In this document: positions 8,301 to 17,156 of the stretch, piece by piece | Layout: every line of letters starts with the position of its first letter | Position numbering within the stretch: the stretch's first letter is position 1 | From: Bacteroidales bacterium | GTDB lineage: Bacteria; Bacteroidota; Bacteroidia; Bacteroidales; VadinHA17 | Direction of reading: 5' to 3' | Assembly (NCBI GenBank): GCA_021157415.1 | Contig: JAGGWN010000051.1 | Coordinates: 1-41,544, forward strand | Length of the DNA: 41,544 bases | Made by a program: the position numbers and the translations under genes | Notes under the pieces: generated by a model | Databases searched by the model: none | Seen by the model: only the letters and a program-made list of their open reading frames with translations | What the model was told of the DNA's origin: nothing

Positions 8301-10135
8301 TCAACGGTTACCGATTTGGCGAGATTACGGGGTTGATCCACATTGCATCCACGCAGTACTGCGATATGATATGCCAGAAGCTGAAGCGGGATCACGGCCA
8401 GCAAAGGACTCAGCGCCTGGAGAGTGGATGGTATCTCCAGCACATAGTCTGCCAGTTCGCGGATCAGCGTATCTTTTTCATTTACGATGGCTATCACTTT
8501 TCCTTTCCGGGCTTTTATCTCCCTGATATTACTCACGATCTTGTCGTAGGAATTATCTTTGGGGGCGATGACCACCACGGGCATGTTTTCATCGATCAGG
8601 GCAATGGGACCGTGTTTCATCTCGGCGGCCGGATAGCCTTCGGCATGGATGTATGATATTTCCTTTAGTTTCAGGGCTCCTTCCAGGGCTACGGGGAAAA
8701 AATAGCCCCGGCCCAGATAAAGAAAGTTATTGACATCCTTGTATTTGTCTGCCAGATCCCGGATGCTTTTGTGATTGTGTTTAAGGATATACTGAATCTT
8801 TTCAGGGATCATTTCCAATTCATGGATAAACCGGTGTAGTTGTTCCCGGGAAAGAAGTTCCTTTTTCCATGCCAGAAGCATGGCGATCATGGTCAGCACA
8901 GTAACCTGTGAGGTGAATGCTTTGGTGGAAGCTACCCCTATCTCGGGACCGGCATGGGTATATACTCCGGCCACGGTTTCCCGGGGGATGCTTGAACCCA
9001 CCACATTGCATATCCCCAGTACCAGCGAACCGGCTTCTTTGGCTTTTCGTATGGCTGCCATGGTATCGGCTGTTTCGCCGCTCTGGCTGATGGCAATGAT
9101 CACGTCCCGGGCATGAATGACGGGGTGCCGGTAACGAAATTCCGAAGCATATTCCACCTCCACAGGGATCCTGGCAAATTCTTCTATCAGGTATTCACCG
9201 ATAAGTCCTGCATGCCAGGATGTTCCGCAACCCAGGATTATAATACGTGGTGCTGCCATCATAGCAGGCAACACATGGAACAACCCTCCCAGATGCAGGG
9301 AAAGCGGTTTTTCTGAAATACGCCCCCGGAATGTGTCCCGGATTGAAGCAGGTTGTTCAAAAATCTCTTTCAGCATATAATGGGGAAAAGAACCTTTTTC
9401 CAAATCTCCAATGTCCTGTTCAATAATGTTGACTACCGGTTTGTGGAAATTGTTTTTCCTGCTTTGTATGGTCAGGTCGTCGGATTTCAGTATGGCCATC
9501 TCATCCTCTTTCAGATAAACGACTTTTCTGGTGTAGTGCATAATGGCAGGAGTATCCGAGGCAATGAAATGAGCTTGTTTACCTATCCCCAAAACCAGAG
9601 GGCTTCCTTTACGAACAGCAAACAGTCTGTCGGGTTCATCGGCGCAAATAATGCCCAGTCCGTAGGCTCCTACCATCTTTTTCAAAGCCAGGCGGATGGC
9701 CATTTCTGCCGGGATATTTCCTTTCAGATAAATATACTCCATCAGGTTCACAAGAACCTCGGTGTCGGTATCCGATTGAAAACGGTACCCTCTGGTGGTG
9801 AGTCTTTCCCTTAAACGATTGTAGTTCTCAATAATCCCGTTGTGAACCAGGATAAAATGTCCGTGCATAGAACGGTGGGGATGTGCATTTTTATCTTCCG
9901 GCTCCCCGTGCGTTGCCCATCTTGTATGACCTATTCCCAGATGTCCGGATATAGGTTTGGAACCGACAAAGTTCTCCAGTTCATGGACCTTCCCTTTTTG
10001 TTTATATACTCTGACCTTATCCCCGGCGATGGCGATGCCGGCCGAATCGTATCCTCTGTATTCTAGTCGTTTGAGCCCGTTGATGAGTATGGGATAAGCC
10101 TCTTTTGTACCAATGTATCCGATAATTCCACACAT
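8297..10135 (-). CDS. glmS: Glutamine--fructose-6-phosphate aminotransferase (isomerizing)
   Basis: 612 residues, full length. The N-terminus MCGIIGYIG supplies the catalytic Cys2 of the class II glutamine amidotransferase domain (about 1-220), with HTRWATHGEP and HNGIIENY as further landmarks. Two SIS domains follow: GCGTSWHAG and AISQSGETADTMAAI in the first, AEGYPAAEMKHGPIALID in the second, with the conserved end NLAKSVTVE. It converts fructose-6-phosphate and glutamine to glucosamine-6-phosphate in the cytoplasm, the first step towards UDP-GlcNAc, peptidoglycan and LPS. It leads a two-gene unit with DUF4954 (ATGA overlap). The 267-nt upstream region is AT-rich and contains an imperfect palindrome at 10201-10220. 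I saw no glmS ribozyme. Confidence 0.98.
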   Translation of the reverse strand: MCGIIGYIGTKEAYPILINGLKRLEYRGYDSAGIAIAGDKVRVYKQKGKVHELENFVGSKPISGHLGIGHTRWATHGEPEDKNAHPHRSMHGHFILVHNGIIENYNRLRERLTTRGYRFQSDTDTEVLVNLMEYIYLKGNIPAEMAIRLALKKMVGAYGLGIICADEPDRLFAVRKGSPLVLGIGKQAHFIASDTPAIMHYTRKVVYLKEDEMAILKSDDLTIQSRKNNFHKPVVNIIEQDIGDLEKGSFPHYMLKEIFEQPASIRDTFRGRISEKPLSLHLGGLFHVLPAMMAAPRIIILGCGTSWHAGLIGEYLIEEFARIPVEVEYASEFRYRHPVIHARDVIIAISQSGETADTMAAIRKAKEAGSLVLGICNVVGSSIPRETVAGVYTHAGPEIGVASTKAFTSQVTVLTMIAMLLAWKKELLSREQLHRFIHELEMIPEKIQYILKHNHKSIRDLADKYKDVNNFLYLGRGYFFPVALEGALKLKEISYIHAEGYPAAEMKHGPIALIDENMPVVVIAPKDNSYDKIVSNIREIKARKGKVIAIVNEKDTLIRELADYVLEIPSTLQALSPLLAVIPLQLLAYHIAVLRGCNVDQPRNLAKSVTVE

Positions 10136-10200
10136 AATATTTGCTAAAGATTTACAGTGCGTATGAATAAACTAAACAAATATCTAAAAAATATACTAAA

Positions 10201-10220
10201 TAGTCTAAATATTTTGACTA
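10201..10220. promoter_or_regulatory. Imperfect 20-nt palindrome upstream of glmS
   Basis: TAGTCTAAATATTTTGACTA is palindromic except at one symmetric pair of positions. It lies about 65-85 nt upstream of the glmS start in an AT-rich stretch that also holds a TAGATATTTG sequence (near 10178), partly like a -7 element. It could be an operator, or simply AT-rich sequence. Confidence 0.3.
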
Positions 10221-10402
10221 ATTGTTATTGTGTATGGAGTAATGATGTGTTAGGGGTTGTGGATGTTTATGCAAGCGAAGGAATAATTGGTTCTGTTATT
10301 TATAAACAATAAAAACCAGCAAAAAATATATAACAGCATAATATGTTTAGAAAACAATGGATCGAACGGAGATGGAGGAGCAAAAAACCGGAACAGGCAA
10401 AC

Positions 10403-12055
10403 CTATGCTTCCTGTGGATTTCCGAGAAGTGTATGTAGTTTATTGATTTTCTTTTCCAGGACGGCGGCTTCATCTTCTCCGGAAGAAAGGATTTTTTCTG
10501 CTGTGATCAGGTCATTTCGTAAGACGGTCAGGGTATCATCCATCATCCGGAAGATTTCGCGGTTTATGATTTCGGTGAGGGCGGATACCGTGCGGTACAG
10601 ATTTTTTTCTGTTTCGTCGGGAATGCGTTTCAGGAAGAAACGTCCGAAAGCTTTCCGGAAGAGAAACATGGGGATCAGGAACCAAAGGAGGTCAATATTG
10701 GTGTCGAAAGCCCAGTACACTGAGATATCAGGTTTTTTTATCTCCGGTTTACTGAATCTTACCGGTTCTTCCCGAAGGGTAGTGTGCAGCACCTCCTGTA
10801 TCTTTTCTCGTCGTTCTTTTCTGGCATTTTCCAGATAGGTTTCGAAATGTTTTCTCGGGTCATCAAGCAATTTGATCCATTTTTTTTCCATATGATCTAT
10901 AATGTTTCGTATTTCCCGTGCCAAATGCCGGGCCATCCATTGTTCATATCTTCTGGAGAGGACAAAGAGGTTTCCACGCCATGTTTTGTAATCTTTCGTG
11001 AATTCGATCTTCAGAAGCCGGGAGAGGGCCTCATGATAGGTTAGCAAAATATCTGTGAGTTTTTCATGGGTCAGGGCGGTATGGTTTTGTGCAATGAGTT
11101 GCAGTTCGCGGCGTTGACGGTACAGGTTGTCCCTGTTCCGCTGTATCAGTTCCTGCAATTCTTTTTTCTGACGGCGGGCTTTCAGGGAAGCCTGCCGGGA
11201 AGCCTTCAGATAACTCAGGCAGGTACGGGCCAGAGACCGTATCTTGTAGGCGTTGATCTCATTGACAACCGATTCCTGCCGGGTGACCATCGGACGGATT
11301 ACTTTGCTGAGGATTTCGTTCCTGAAGGCAACTGCATTCTTTCGAACGGAATACCTGAAGATCGTATAGGAAATCTGAAAATGCTGCTCAAGGGTGTTAT
11401 AAATGAATTTTTCGATCTCCTCCAGATCCTTCGCCTCATACAGGTCTGTTTTAGTCAGAAGGATATAGATACGGGGGGTATAGGTACGTAATTCCCGGAT
11501 CAGGTTGATATCATTTTCTGAGAGCGGATTGCCGGGGTTTATGGCTACGATGGCCAGCCCCGTATCCGGGGTAAATTGAAAGGTTGCCTCCGTATTATGC
11601 TTGAAAAGACTACCGATACCGGGAGTGTCAATAAACCGGATCCCCTGGAAAGGAGCCAACTCCGGCAACTCTATGATCACTTTTCCAACCTGTTTATGAT
11701 TGTTGGTGTTGATCTGTTCGTTGATATATTCAGGGAGCTCTTCGGGACCTATATTTCGTATTTTCCGGTCCAGAAAATGAATCGTTATTTTTTGCATCCT
11801 TCCATATTGTAGGATGGTGACCACGTTGGTTACAGGCGTCACTCCCACAGGCAGAATATTCTTTCCAGTCAGATGATTCAAAAAAGAACTTTTTCCTGCC
11901 TTGAATTGTCCCAACACGGCAATATTGATATACCGGTGTTTTTTCCGGAGATCATCAATGGCATGGAAAAAAGAAGTTAGACCCGGAAACATTTGTGGTG
12001 AGCATACTTTCAGAAGTTCATGGTATAAGGATTCCATTGGTTTTGGTTTCAGCAT
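10403..12055 (-). CDS. Dynamin-family GTPase (bacterial dynamin-like protein)
   Basis: 550 residues; a nearby in-frame ATG six codons in (MESLYHEL) is an alternative start. The GTPase core is complete: P-loop GQFKAGKS at 49-56, switch region TPVTNVVT at 73-80, G3 DTPG at 143-146 and G4 TKTD at 201-204. A long helical stalk rich in Arg, Lys and Glu follows (about 260-430). A hydrophobic stretch containing LLWFLIPMFLF in the C-terminal quarter could insert in or lie against the membrane. These features match bacterial dynamin-like proteins, which remodel or protect the inner membrane. It lies between glmS and tilS on the same strand, without obvious functional connection to either. Confidence 0.85.
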   Translation of the reverse strand: MLKPKPMESLYHELLKVCSPQMFPGLTSFFHAIDDLRKKHRYINIAVLGQFKAGKSSFLNHLTGKNILPVGVTPVTNVVTILQYGRMQKITIHFLDRKIRNIGPEELPEYINEQINTNNHKQVGKVIIELPELAPFQGIRFIDTPGIGSLFKHNTEATFQFTPDTGLAIVAINPGNPLSENDINLIRELRTYTPRIYILLTKTDLYEAKDLEEIEKFIYNTLEQHFQISYTIFRYSVRKNAVAFRNEILSKVIRPMVTRQESVVNEINAYKIRSLARTCLSYLKASRQASLKARRQKKELQELIQRNRDNLYRQRRELQLIAQNHTALTHEKLTDILLTYHEALSRLLKIEFTKDYKTWRGNLFVLSRRYEQWMARHLAREIRNIIDHMEKKWIKLLDDPRKHFETYLENARKERREKIQEVLHTTLREEPVRFSKPEIKKPDISVYWAFDTNIDLLWFLIPMFLFRKAFGRFFLKRIPDETEKNLYRTVSALTEIINREIFRMMDDTLTVLRNDLITAEKILSSGEDEAAVLEKKINKLHTLLGNPQEA

Positions 12056-12108
12056 AAAACAAAGTCTCTTTTTTGCATACGAAAATATAATAAATCAAAG
12101 CAGCTTGT

Positions 12109-13449
12109 TCAGGGAATCCACTCAATTTGCAGAATATTCTTTGTTTTTTCCGTGATTTTGTATCTTTCATCTATTCGCATTCCGAGAATCCAAACGATTT
12201 GATCCCCCTCGGTCAACAGCCAGGTATTTTCTTTTTCGTCAAGGGAAAGCTTACGATCTATAAAAAAATCACTAAGTTTTTTTATCCCTTTCATTCCCAG
12301 AGGCATAAAATAATCTCCTTTTTTCCATTTACGCAGGATGAGAGGCCAGGTGATCTTCCCTTCGTCCAGAACCGCCATATTACGCGCGTCGGGGATGATA
12401 AACCCTTCCGGGCGGACAAACCTTTTTTTTATATGCAGGATGACGGGGTCTGTGACCTGTGTCTGGGTTTTTTCTATATAATATCTTTTTTCCGGTTCGT
12501 TTTTGGGCAGGGGAGTGATGATCAGGGAATCCCTGTCTTTTATCAATCTGTGAGAAGGAGAAAAGAATTGTTTCCCCGGAGGGTTGTCCAGTGATTCCAG
12601 TATCTCATGAATGGTGCCTCCCTTAAAATTCATGGGTTTAAGCAGCTCGTAAAGAATGGCTTCTCTGACGGAAGATTGTCTGAGTTTATGGATGGGGATC
12701 ATTTGTTTTTTCCCGATTTTTATCAGAAACGTTGTCCTTGCATCCTCAAGGTAACGGAAAAAGATTTCTCCTGCTCCGGCCAGCCTTTGGGACGTGTCGG
12801 CAACACTGTGAATAAAATCCGGGTTCATTTCCTCGAAAAGGGGGATGATTTTATGGCGAATCTTATTCCGCATGTATTTGTTGGTCAGATTGGAGCTGTC
12901 TTCCCTCCATTTGATGTTGAAATAACCGGCATATTCAAGAATTTCCGTACGTGTGGCAAACAGTATGGGTCGGATGAGACGGTCATTGCGGGGCTTGATG
13001 CCCGTGAGACCCCGGATGCCTGTCCCTCGCGTAAGATTGATCAGGAATGTTTCCACCAGATCATTTTTGTTATGTGCCAGAGCAAGCAGGTCGTATCCTT
13101 CCTTTTCAAGGATCCGGCGAAACCATTCGTACCGCAGATCCCGGGCTGCCATCTGAATGGAAATGCCGTGTTCTTCGGCATAAGAATAAGTGTCGAAACG
13201 GGTATGGTAAAAAGGAAGATCGTTTTTATCCGCCCAGGAACGCACAAAATTTTCATCTCCGTCGGACTCATGGCCCCGCAGGGAGAAATTACAGTGAGCT
13301 ACCCCGGTGGAATAACCCAGCCTGTTCATCAGGTCACCCATTACCATAGAGTCAACCCCTCCGCTGACGGCAAGGAGTATACGATCATCCACCGTACAAA
13401 GCCGGTTTTTTTCGATGAAGAAGCGACAAGCCGATAGCAGGTCTTTCAT
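12109..13449 (-). CDS. tilS: tRNA(Ile)-lysidine synthase
   Basis: 446 residues. The PP-loop ATPase motif SGGVDS is at 29-34, followed by HCNFSLRGHESDGDENFV, LALAHNKNDLVETFLINL, and RPILFATRTEIL, all typical of TilS. The C-terminal part contains the substrate-binding and TilS C-terminal regions (for example PLILRKWKKGDYFMPLGMKG, then SDFFIDRKLS). The enzyme uses ATP and lysine to convert C34 of the CAU anticodon of tRNA-Ile2 to lysidine and is essential in most bacteria. It starts about 40 nt downstream of the peroxiredoxin terminator and ends about 54 nt before the dynamin gene. Confidence 0.96.
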   Translation of the reverse strand: MKDLLSACRFFIEKNRLCTVDDRILLAVSGGVDSMVMGDLMNRLGYSTGVAHCNFSLRGHESDGDENFVRSWADKNDLPFYHTRFDTYSYAEEHGISIQMAARDLRYEWFRRILEKEGYDLLALAHNKNDLVETFLINLTRGTGIRGLTGIKPRNDRLIRPILFATRTEILEYAGYFNIKWREDSSNLTNKYMRNKIRHKIIPLFEEMNPDFIHSVADTSQRLAGAGEIFFRYLEDARTTFLIKIGKKQMIPIHKLRQSSVREAILYELLKPMNFKGGTIHEILESLDNPPGKQFFSPSHRLIKDRDSLIITPLPKNEPEKRYYIEKTQTQVTDPVILHIKKRFVRPEGFIIPDARNMAVLDEGKITWPLILRKWKKGDYFMPLGMKGIKKLSDFFIDRKLSLDEKENTWLLTEGDQIVWILGMRIDERYKITEKTKNILQIEWIP

Positions 13450-13489
13450 GTATAATCTTTTGCGGTAAATTACACATTTTTGGGAAAAG

Positions 13490-13519
13490 AAAAAACCCCT
13501 GCGGTAAGCAGAGGTTTTT
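13490..13519 (-). terminator. Rho-independent terminator of the peroxiredoxin gene
   Basis: On the minus strand AAAAACCTCTGC, loop TTACC, then GCAGGGGTTTTTT: a 12-bp stem with one G-T wobble and a run of six T. It lies about 20 nt past the peroxiredoxin stop and before the tilS start, so it separates the two genes. Confidence 0.85.
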
Positions 13520-13538
13520 CCAGGTTATCCGAACGGGA

Positions 13539-14177
13539 TTATTTTTCCAGTTTTCCAAGAAATTTGGCTACCCCTTCATGTGTGGGTTCCATAGCTTCTT
13601 CACCGGGATGCCAGTCAGCCGGACATACTTCCCCGTGTTTTTCAAAATATTGCAAGGCGTCGATCATACGGAGCACCTCTTCCACGCTTCTGCCCAGAGG
13701 CATGTCATTGACCACCTGGTGGCGGATCACTCCTTCCAGATCGATCAGAAAGAGACCGCGATAGGCCTGGGGAACCCCCTCGAAACTTACTGCATCATCG
13801 TCATCATATTCATATTCCCCGGCCAGCACATCGTAATTCTCGGAAATTACCAGAGACTGATCTGCAATCAAAGGATATTTCACCCCTTTTATACCACCGT
13901 CGTGAAGTTCGGTCTGCAGCCATTTCCAGTGTGAAAACTGGGAGTCAACAGAACAACCCACGATAGCGGTATTTCTCTTTTCAAATTCGTTCATTTTTTC
14001 CTGGAAGGCCAGGATCTCCGTTGGACATACAAAAGTAAAGTCAGCAGGATAGAAAAACAATACTACATATTTTTTCCCCAGATACTGATCCAAAGAGAAA
14101 TTATCAATGATATCCTCTCCGTTAATCACTGCCGGAGCAGAGAAATTCGGAGCTTTTTTACCTACTAGTACACTCAT
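13539..14177 (-). CDS. Typical 2-Cys peroxiredoxin (AhpC/TSA family)
   Basis: 212 residues. Peroxidatic Cys51 lies in DFTFVCPTEI and resolving Cys185 in HGEVCPADWHPG, the arrangement of the Prx1/AhpC group. It reduces hydrogen peroxide and organic peroxides in the cytoplasm. Slightly unusual is an acidic insert EYEYDDDDAVSFEG at about 121-134, before GLFLID. A promoter-like TATCTTTA with an upstream TTG lies at 14205-14232, and a terminator follows at 13490-13519, so it looks monocistronic. The partner reductase (AhpF or thioredoxin-type) is not in the window. Confidence 0.95.
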   Translation of the reverse strand: MSVLVGKKAPNFSAPAVINGEDIIDNFSLDQYLGKKYVVLFFYPADFTFVCPTEILAFQEKMNEFEKRNTAIVGCSVDSQFSHWKWLQTELHDGGIKGVKYPLIADQSLVISENYDVLAGEYEYDDDDAVSFEGVPQAYRGLFLIDLEGVIRHQVVNDMPLGRSVEEVLRMIDALQYFEKHGEVCPADWHPGEEAMEPTHEGVAKFLGKLEK

Positions 14178-14204
14178 GGTTATATTATTTTAATATTTTG
14201 CGAG

Positions 14205-14232
14205 TAAAGATAATAAGATTTTCAATATGCAA
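14205..14232 (-). promoter_or_regulatory. Putative promoter of the peroxiredoxin gene
   Basis: On the minus strand, TTG (14232-14230), 17 nt, then TATCTTTA (14212-14205), one mismatch to the Bacteroidota TAnnTTTG -7 element. The distance to the ATG at 14177 is compatible with a short leader. Confidence 0.45.
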
Positions 14233-14341
14233 GGGGGATTATCTCATTTAGACTTGATTTATACAACCTCTGGCCAATGATCAGGTAAATATATGTTATT
14301 AAGTAAGATAAGGGTATCCGAAAAGAGGATTTATCCATGAA

Positions 14342-16273
14342 CTATTTAAATTCAAAGATACTGGGTTTGTGTGGGATAAAGTTATAGGGGGAGAACTGTC
14401 TTTCCCCTGATAAAACAATGGTTTGGTAAGTTACCGCTTCGGGTAAAACCGGGTAATACGCAAAACGGATCTGGAGCGTGCTGAAGACAAGATTTTCATT
14501 TCTTATTCTGATTCCCAGGCCCAGCCCGGAATAAAGATGATTGTCGGTGAACTGAATGTTTCCGAAATCAATGACTCCCAGGTCGGCAAAAGCAAAGAAT
14601 ACAAAACGAAATCCATAAAGGTAGTATGGACTGAATGCAACCGTCTCGGTTTTAATGGCCAGTCTGCGTATGCCGGTGAGGCTGTCACTCCTCAATCCTC
14701 TGATGCCATATCTGTCGTTGATAGTCAGCCGTTCTTCGCTATACCTGTTTATACCGGCAGTGAAATTGACATCCACAAATTGCCGGTAGTAATATTTGCC
14801 GATAGAGACCAACCGGCTGAAATAGTTGGTACGGATATTGATAATCCCGGCGTTGACAACATCCTTTGGCATAAAACCGCCTATTTTTATGCCGCTGTTC
14901 AGGTATCCGAAGCGGTTAAAATATTTACCGGCTGAACATTCCAAACCCGCATAATACCGGTTTCCAAACTCGTTGATTTCATAGCCTCCCGTTGCTGAAA
15001 CCAACATTCCTTCAGGAATATCTTCCGTGGTTCCGTAATTGTAAATCAACCCTGTTTTGAAATACTGGTCTTTTGAGTAGGTAAGCCCTGCCAGAATCAA
15101 CTGGTGCCGCTGGTATTGGTAGTATTCCTGTTCTCCCAACAGCGGACGTTGCATGACATTGTTCTGAATGTACCTGCCTGAAAGTACTAAACGTTCACGC
15201 CGGGAGCTGCTCAGTAAAAACGAATGAGCATACCACAGGTCGTTGTATAAATATTTTAGGGGGACTTCCATGGTGTCGTGGCTAAGCACTTCATGCGTAT
15301 ATGCAATGCTTGTAGTGAGTCCCCCGGCATTTTTTGTAAAAAAATTAATGAAATGCCGCTGAAAGGAAAGAGCGGCTGACTGCACCTTGAAGGTATGGTA
15401 AATACTTGCCTTGCCATGGATGAAACTTTTTCCGATATTATTGATTTCATATCCGGCACCGTTTCCGACGGGATGATCCTCGTTAAAATTATAGGGAATA
15501 GCTACGCTGAGTTTATGTCCCAGGCCCATGAGATTGTTATCGAATACGGAAATGTTTCCTTTTTTAATGTTGTAATATTGGTATTCAGCACCGATGGAAA
15601 AGACATCCCGTGTGATTACCACGACATCAACCTGATTGTTTCCCGCAGGTAAGAGCACAAAATGGGCATCCCGTATAAACGGTAACTGCCTGATATATCG
15701 TTCATTGTCAGCCATAATGTCCGGATTGACAGCATCTCCCTCTTTGAAAAAAAGGTTGTGGCTGATCGTTTTTGTGCGGGTGATTTTGTGTAATTTGTTC
15801 AGAAAACGTGCAGACCCGGTTTCTCTGATCAGGAGCGTATCTTTGACAATCGGACTAAAAGGATCAATCTCAAAAAATTTTATGGAACGGATAACTTTTC
15901 CTGTATATTTCAAATATTCATGGATGCTGTTTTTTTCTTTCTGCGGGTTTCGTGCAATGCCCCGGTTGGGAATAAAGAACAATTGATATAGTTTATATTT
16001 CCACTTGTTGTTTTTTGCCTTGGTGAGAAGCGTATCATAGAATTTTTTGGATTTAAGATATTTCTCGCCGGGCCGGATCACAGCCACGTCTTCCGGAAGG
16101 ATCAGTACTGTATCGCTGTCGAAAAAGATAATGGAATCGTTGAATATCAGCGACTCACCTTTTTTTATATGTAAGGTGTCCGGCGAGCCGGTGGACGACA
16201 GAACAACTCCGGCATTGCCAAGGAGCAGGGAAAGAAGAAGCAGATACTTAAAAGAATATTTTTTAACATCCAT
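14342..16273 (-). CDS. Omp85-like outer membrane protein (BamA/TamA-type barrel with POTRA-like part)
   Basis: 643 residues with signal peptide ending near GVVLSSTG. Residues about 110-230 contain a POTRA-like segment: KYTGKVIRSIKFFEIDPFSP, a middle with NLFFKEGDAVNPDIMADNER, and YIRQLPFIRDAHFVLLPAGN ending in VDVVVITRD. This is followed by about 400 residues of alternating beta strands with frequent aromatic positions, consistent with a 16-strand barrel. The C-terminus is FEFK, ending in the barrel region. This layout resembles BamA/TamA-type surface antigens with a reduced periplasmic arm. It could help assemble or export surface proteins or lipids, but the partner is unknown. The next gene upstream (16297-17058) ends 23 nt before it, so the two may be co-transcribed. 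Confidence 0.7.
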   Translation of the reverse strand: MDVKKYSFKYLLLLSLLLGNAGVVLSSTGSPDTLHIKKGESLIFNDSIIFFDSDTVLILPEDVAVIRPGEKYLKSKKFYDTLLTKAKNNKWKYKLYQLFFIPNRGIARNPQKEKNSIHEYLKYTGKVIRSIKFFEIDPFSPIVKDTLLIRETGSARFLNKLHKITRTKTISHNLFFKEGDAVNPDIMADNERYIRQLPFIRDAHFVLLPAGNNQVDVVVITRDVFSIGAEYQYYNIKKGNISVFDNNLMGLGHKLSVAIPYNFNEDHPVGNGAGYEINNIGKSFIHGKASIYHTFKVQSAALSFQRHFINFFTKNAGGLTTSIAYTHEVLSHDTMEVPLKYLYNDLWYAHSFLLSSSRRERLVLSGRYIQNNVMQRPLLGEQEYYQYQRHQLILAGLTYSKDQYFKTGLIYNYGTTEDIPEGMLVSATGGYEINEFGNRYYAGLECSAGKYFNRFGYLNSGIKIGGFMPKDVVNAGIINIRTNYFSRLVSIGKYYYRQFVDVNFTAGINRYSEERLTINDRYGIRGLRSDSLTGIRRLAIKTETVAFSPYYLYGFRFVFFAFADLGVIDFGNIQFTDNHLYSGLGLGIRIRNENLVFSTLQIRFAYYPVLPEAVTYQTIVLSGERQFSPYNFIPHKPSIFEFK

Positions 16274-16296
16274 TATTCAATGTTTCCTATGAGCAT

Positions 16297-17058
16297 TCAT
16301 TCTTCCAGCACATCGTCGGCATTGAACTGGAAACCGAGGCGTTTACCCGTTTGTTGGAGCGAACGCATGATCTTTGCCGACATTTGTTCGACACTTGTGA
16401 TCTTGACATTATCATATGGAGGGACCAGCAGGTCAAACTGCATGGCATAAAGGATTGATTTCTCAATGATCTTTTTCATGGTTTCTTTGCTTACCAGCAG
16501 ACTGCCGAACTTTTTATAATGAAACCCCATCTGTCTTTTCCCTTCCACGAAAAAGTGATTGTTCCGGTTGATGAAAATCCTGGCTATCAGGTAACCCAGG
16601 TCATTTACGCGGTTATATTTGAATGAATCGGACAGGAAATTGTAAATGTTGATAATCCCGCAATAGGAATTCAGGGGTTCATCTTTTACATAAGGTATTT
16701 CCCATATCTTATGCTCCCGGTTGAATTCAAAAATGTTGGTATGCATACTGCATATCAGGATGTCTCCGGAGATTTTGATTTGTGAGGCAAACTTTCCAAA
16801 ATCTTTAAACTCGGTCAACAGGCGTGGATCTTTTTGAGGGATGCCGGCATTCAATTCGGAAGATAATTCTTTTACGGCATCTTTAAGCAGGCTGAATCCT
16901 GCTACGGTCTGGTCATAGATATGTTGCTTGAGGGCCGCTTTGGTAGTCAGGTATTCGACGATTTGTTTCTGGCTGTTACTGTTTCCCACGTTCGTATCAT
17001 TTAAAGGGTCATAACCACAAAAAAGAAACCTAAAAATAATTTCTTTTTTCACATTCAC
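16297..17058 (-). CDS. Unrecognised conserved-looking protein
   Basis: 253 residues as drawn. I do not recognise a family. The sequence has normal coding composition, no signal peptide or clear membrane helix, and a mix of charged and aromatic residues (for example KKFGSLLVSKETMKKIIEKS, then MQFDLLVPPYDNVKITSVEQ). The C-terminus is acidic (ADDVLEE). The first 25 residues look atypical, with a hydrophobic segment FRFLFCGYD, and the real start may be further in, near NSNSQKQIVEYL, perhaps at a GTG. It lies between proS and the Omp85-like gene on the same strand. A cytoplasmic protein is most likely; nothing in the context fixes a role. Confidence 0.6.
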   Translation of the reverse strand: MNVKKEIIFRFLFCGYDPLNDTNVGNSNSQKQIVEYLTTKAALKQHIYDQTVAGFSLLKDAVKELSSELNAGIPQKDPRLLTEFKDFGKFASQIKISGDILICSMHTNIFEFNREHKIWEIPYVKDEPLNSYCGIINIYNFLSDSFKYNRVNDLGYLIARIFINRNNHFFVEGKRQMGFHYKKFGSLLVSKETMKKIIEKSILYAMQFDLLVPPYDNVKITSVEQMSAKIMRSLQQTGKRLGFQFNADDVLEE

Positions 17059-17156
17059 CTAACAGGCGGCTCAATTATTTTTTTCCAGTCTTAAAGATAA
17101 AGAAGAGATATTTTTTGCTATTTCCGGATTTTTCTTACCCTGCTACAATCTGTCTG

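Noticed and set aside
10136-10402. glmS ribozyme upstream of glmS
   Set aside because: The region is AT-rich without the conserved ribozyme core that I could recognise; such ribozymes are mainly known from Gram-positive bacteria.
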